Of a DNA stretch of 16,097 bases, positions 15,566 through 16,097 are shown piece after piece. Numbering within the stretch: the first letter of the stretch is position 1; each line of letters opens with the position of its first letter. The notes under the pieces were generated by a model. That model made no database searches. It was given only the letters and a program-made list of their open reading frames with translations, and had not been told where the DNA came from. Source of the DNA: Paracoccaceae bacterium (GTDB lineage: Bacteria; Pseudomonadota; Alphaproteobacteria; Rhodobacterales; Rhodobacteraceae). Location of the stretch: the NCBI GenBank assembly GCA_016937725.1, contig JAFGVZ010000131.1, forward strand, positions 1 through 16,097, given 5' to 3'. The translations under genes were made by a program, and so were the position numbers.

Positions 15566-16097
15566 AGATCGCCGCCGCCGCTTACCCTATCGATTTCTTG
15601 TCGGATTGGGACGCTTACGCCGCGAAGCTATCCGCATGGGTGGCCACGGGTGCCGCCACAGGGGCTGACCTTCTGGTCTTTCCCGAATACGGGTCAATGG
15701 AACTCGCCAGTCTCGGCGGGGCCGCTATCGCCGCCAATCTGGAAACCGCGCTGGGCGAAGTCATGCGCCATGCCCCGCGCGTGGATGATCTGCATTGCGA
15801 CCTTGCTGCGCAGCACAAGGTTCATATTCTGGGCGCATCCGCGCCGGCGAAAGCCGGTGCCTCGCGGCCCGTGAACCGTGCCACGCTTTACGGGCCTGAC
15901 GGCGTGATCGGGTATCAAGACAAGCAGATCATGACCCGGTTTGAGCGCGAAGACTGGCATATTGCACCCGGCACCGATGGCCTGCGCGTGTTCGAAACTT
16001 CGCTGGGCCGCATCGGCATCCTGATCTGCTACGATGCTGAATTTCCGCTTTTGGCCCGTGCCTTGGCCGAAGCCGGGGCAGAGATACTGCTCGTGCC
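15562..16097 (+). CDS. Nitrilase-superfamily carbon-nitrogen hydrolase (3' end cut by window)
   Basis: Only the first 178 residues are present, and the gene runs off the right edge. The nitrilase Glu-Lys-Cys triad is visible: Glu42 in LLVFPEYGSMEL, Lys121 in YQDKQIMTRFE, and Cys156 in ILICYDAEFP. The family hydrolyses amides, nitriles or carbamoyl groups. MTRFERE-W-IAPG resembles the subgroup often joined to GNAT domains more than beta-ureidopropionase or N-carbamoylputrescine amidohydrolase, though the missing C-terminus limits this. The ATG overlaps the GNAT stop (ATGA) and only a weak TGGA precedes it, so it is probably expressed by coupling as the last visible gene of the run. Confidence 0.9.
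   Translation, partial: MKIAAAAYPIDFLSDWDAYAAKLSAWVATGAATGADLLVFPEYGSMELASLGGAAIAANLETALGEVMRHAPRVDDLHCDLAAQHKVHILGASAPAKAGASRPVNRATLYGPDGVIGYQDKQIMTRFEREDWHIAPGTDGLRVFETSLGRIGILICYDAEFPLLARALAEAGAEILLV

Overview
The window reads as a chromosomal segment of an alphaproteobacterium of the Rhodobacteraceae (Roseobacter/Rhodobacter group). Evidence: uniformly high GC with strong G/C third-position bias, a UPF0262 gene (an alphaproteobacterial family), a hom-glpX-recJ order that I recall from this family, an alphaproteobacterial-type tRNA-Glu, and GC-rich hairpin terminators without U-tracts. The genus cannot be fixed. Base and codon use look even throughout, with no insertion sequence, integrase, CRISPR or prophage gene. 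The window appears to be ordinary core chromosome, and I found no clearly undescribed system.

Layout. Left part, minus strand (4-5724): tRNA-Glu(UUC), recJ, a small isochorismatase-family hydrolase coupled to recJ by an ATGA overlap, glpX (class II fructose-1,6-bisphosphatase), hom (homoserine dehydrogenase with ACT domain) and a hydroxypyruvate-isomerase-like TIM-barrel gene. A 110-bp divergent intergenic region (5725-5834) separates these from the plus-strand genes. Middle, plus strand (5835-10975): a tightly overlapping four-gene polyamine operon of arginine decarboxylase (speA), carboxy(nor)spermidine dehydrogenase, carboxy(nor)spermidine decarboxylase (nspC) and agmatinase (speB), closed by a perfect hairpin that begins inside the speB stop codon. 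Right part, plus strand: gyrB with its own recognisable promoter, a strong hairpin, then a compact run of UPF0262, a low-molecular-weight-phosphatase-like protein, an NTF2/SnoaL-like protein, a GNAT acetyltransferase and a nitrilase-superfamily amidohydrolase cut by the window end.

How the genes work together. The polyamine operon encodes a whole route: arginine to agmatine (SpeA), agmatine to putrescine plus urea (SpeB), putrescine plus aspartate semialdehyde to carboxyspermidine (dehydrogenase), then spermidine (decarboxylase). This is the S-adenosylmethionine-independent pathway. hom, 0.9 kb away on the other strand, draws on the same aspartate semialdehyde for threonine and methionine. 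The NTF2-GNAT-nitrilase trio at the right end has no function I can assign and is the least understood part of the window.

No stretch of more than 300 bp lacks a gene. The longest gap is the 170 bp between speB and gyrB.
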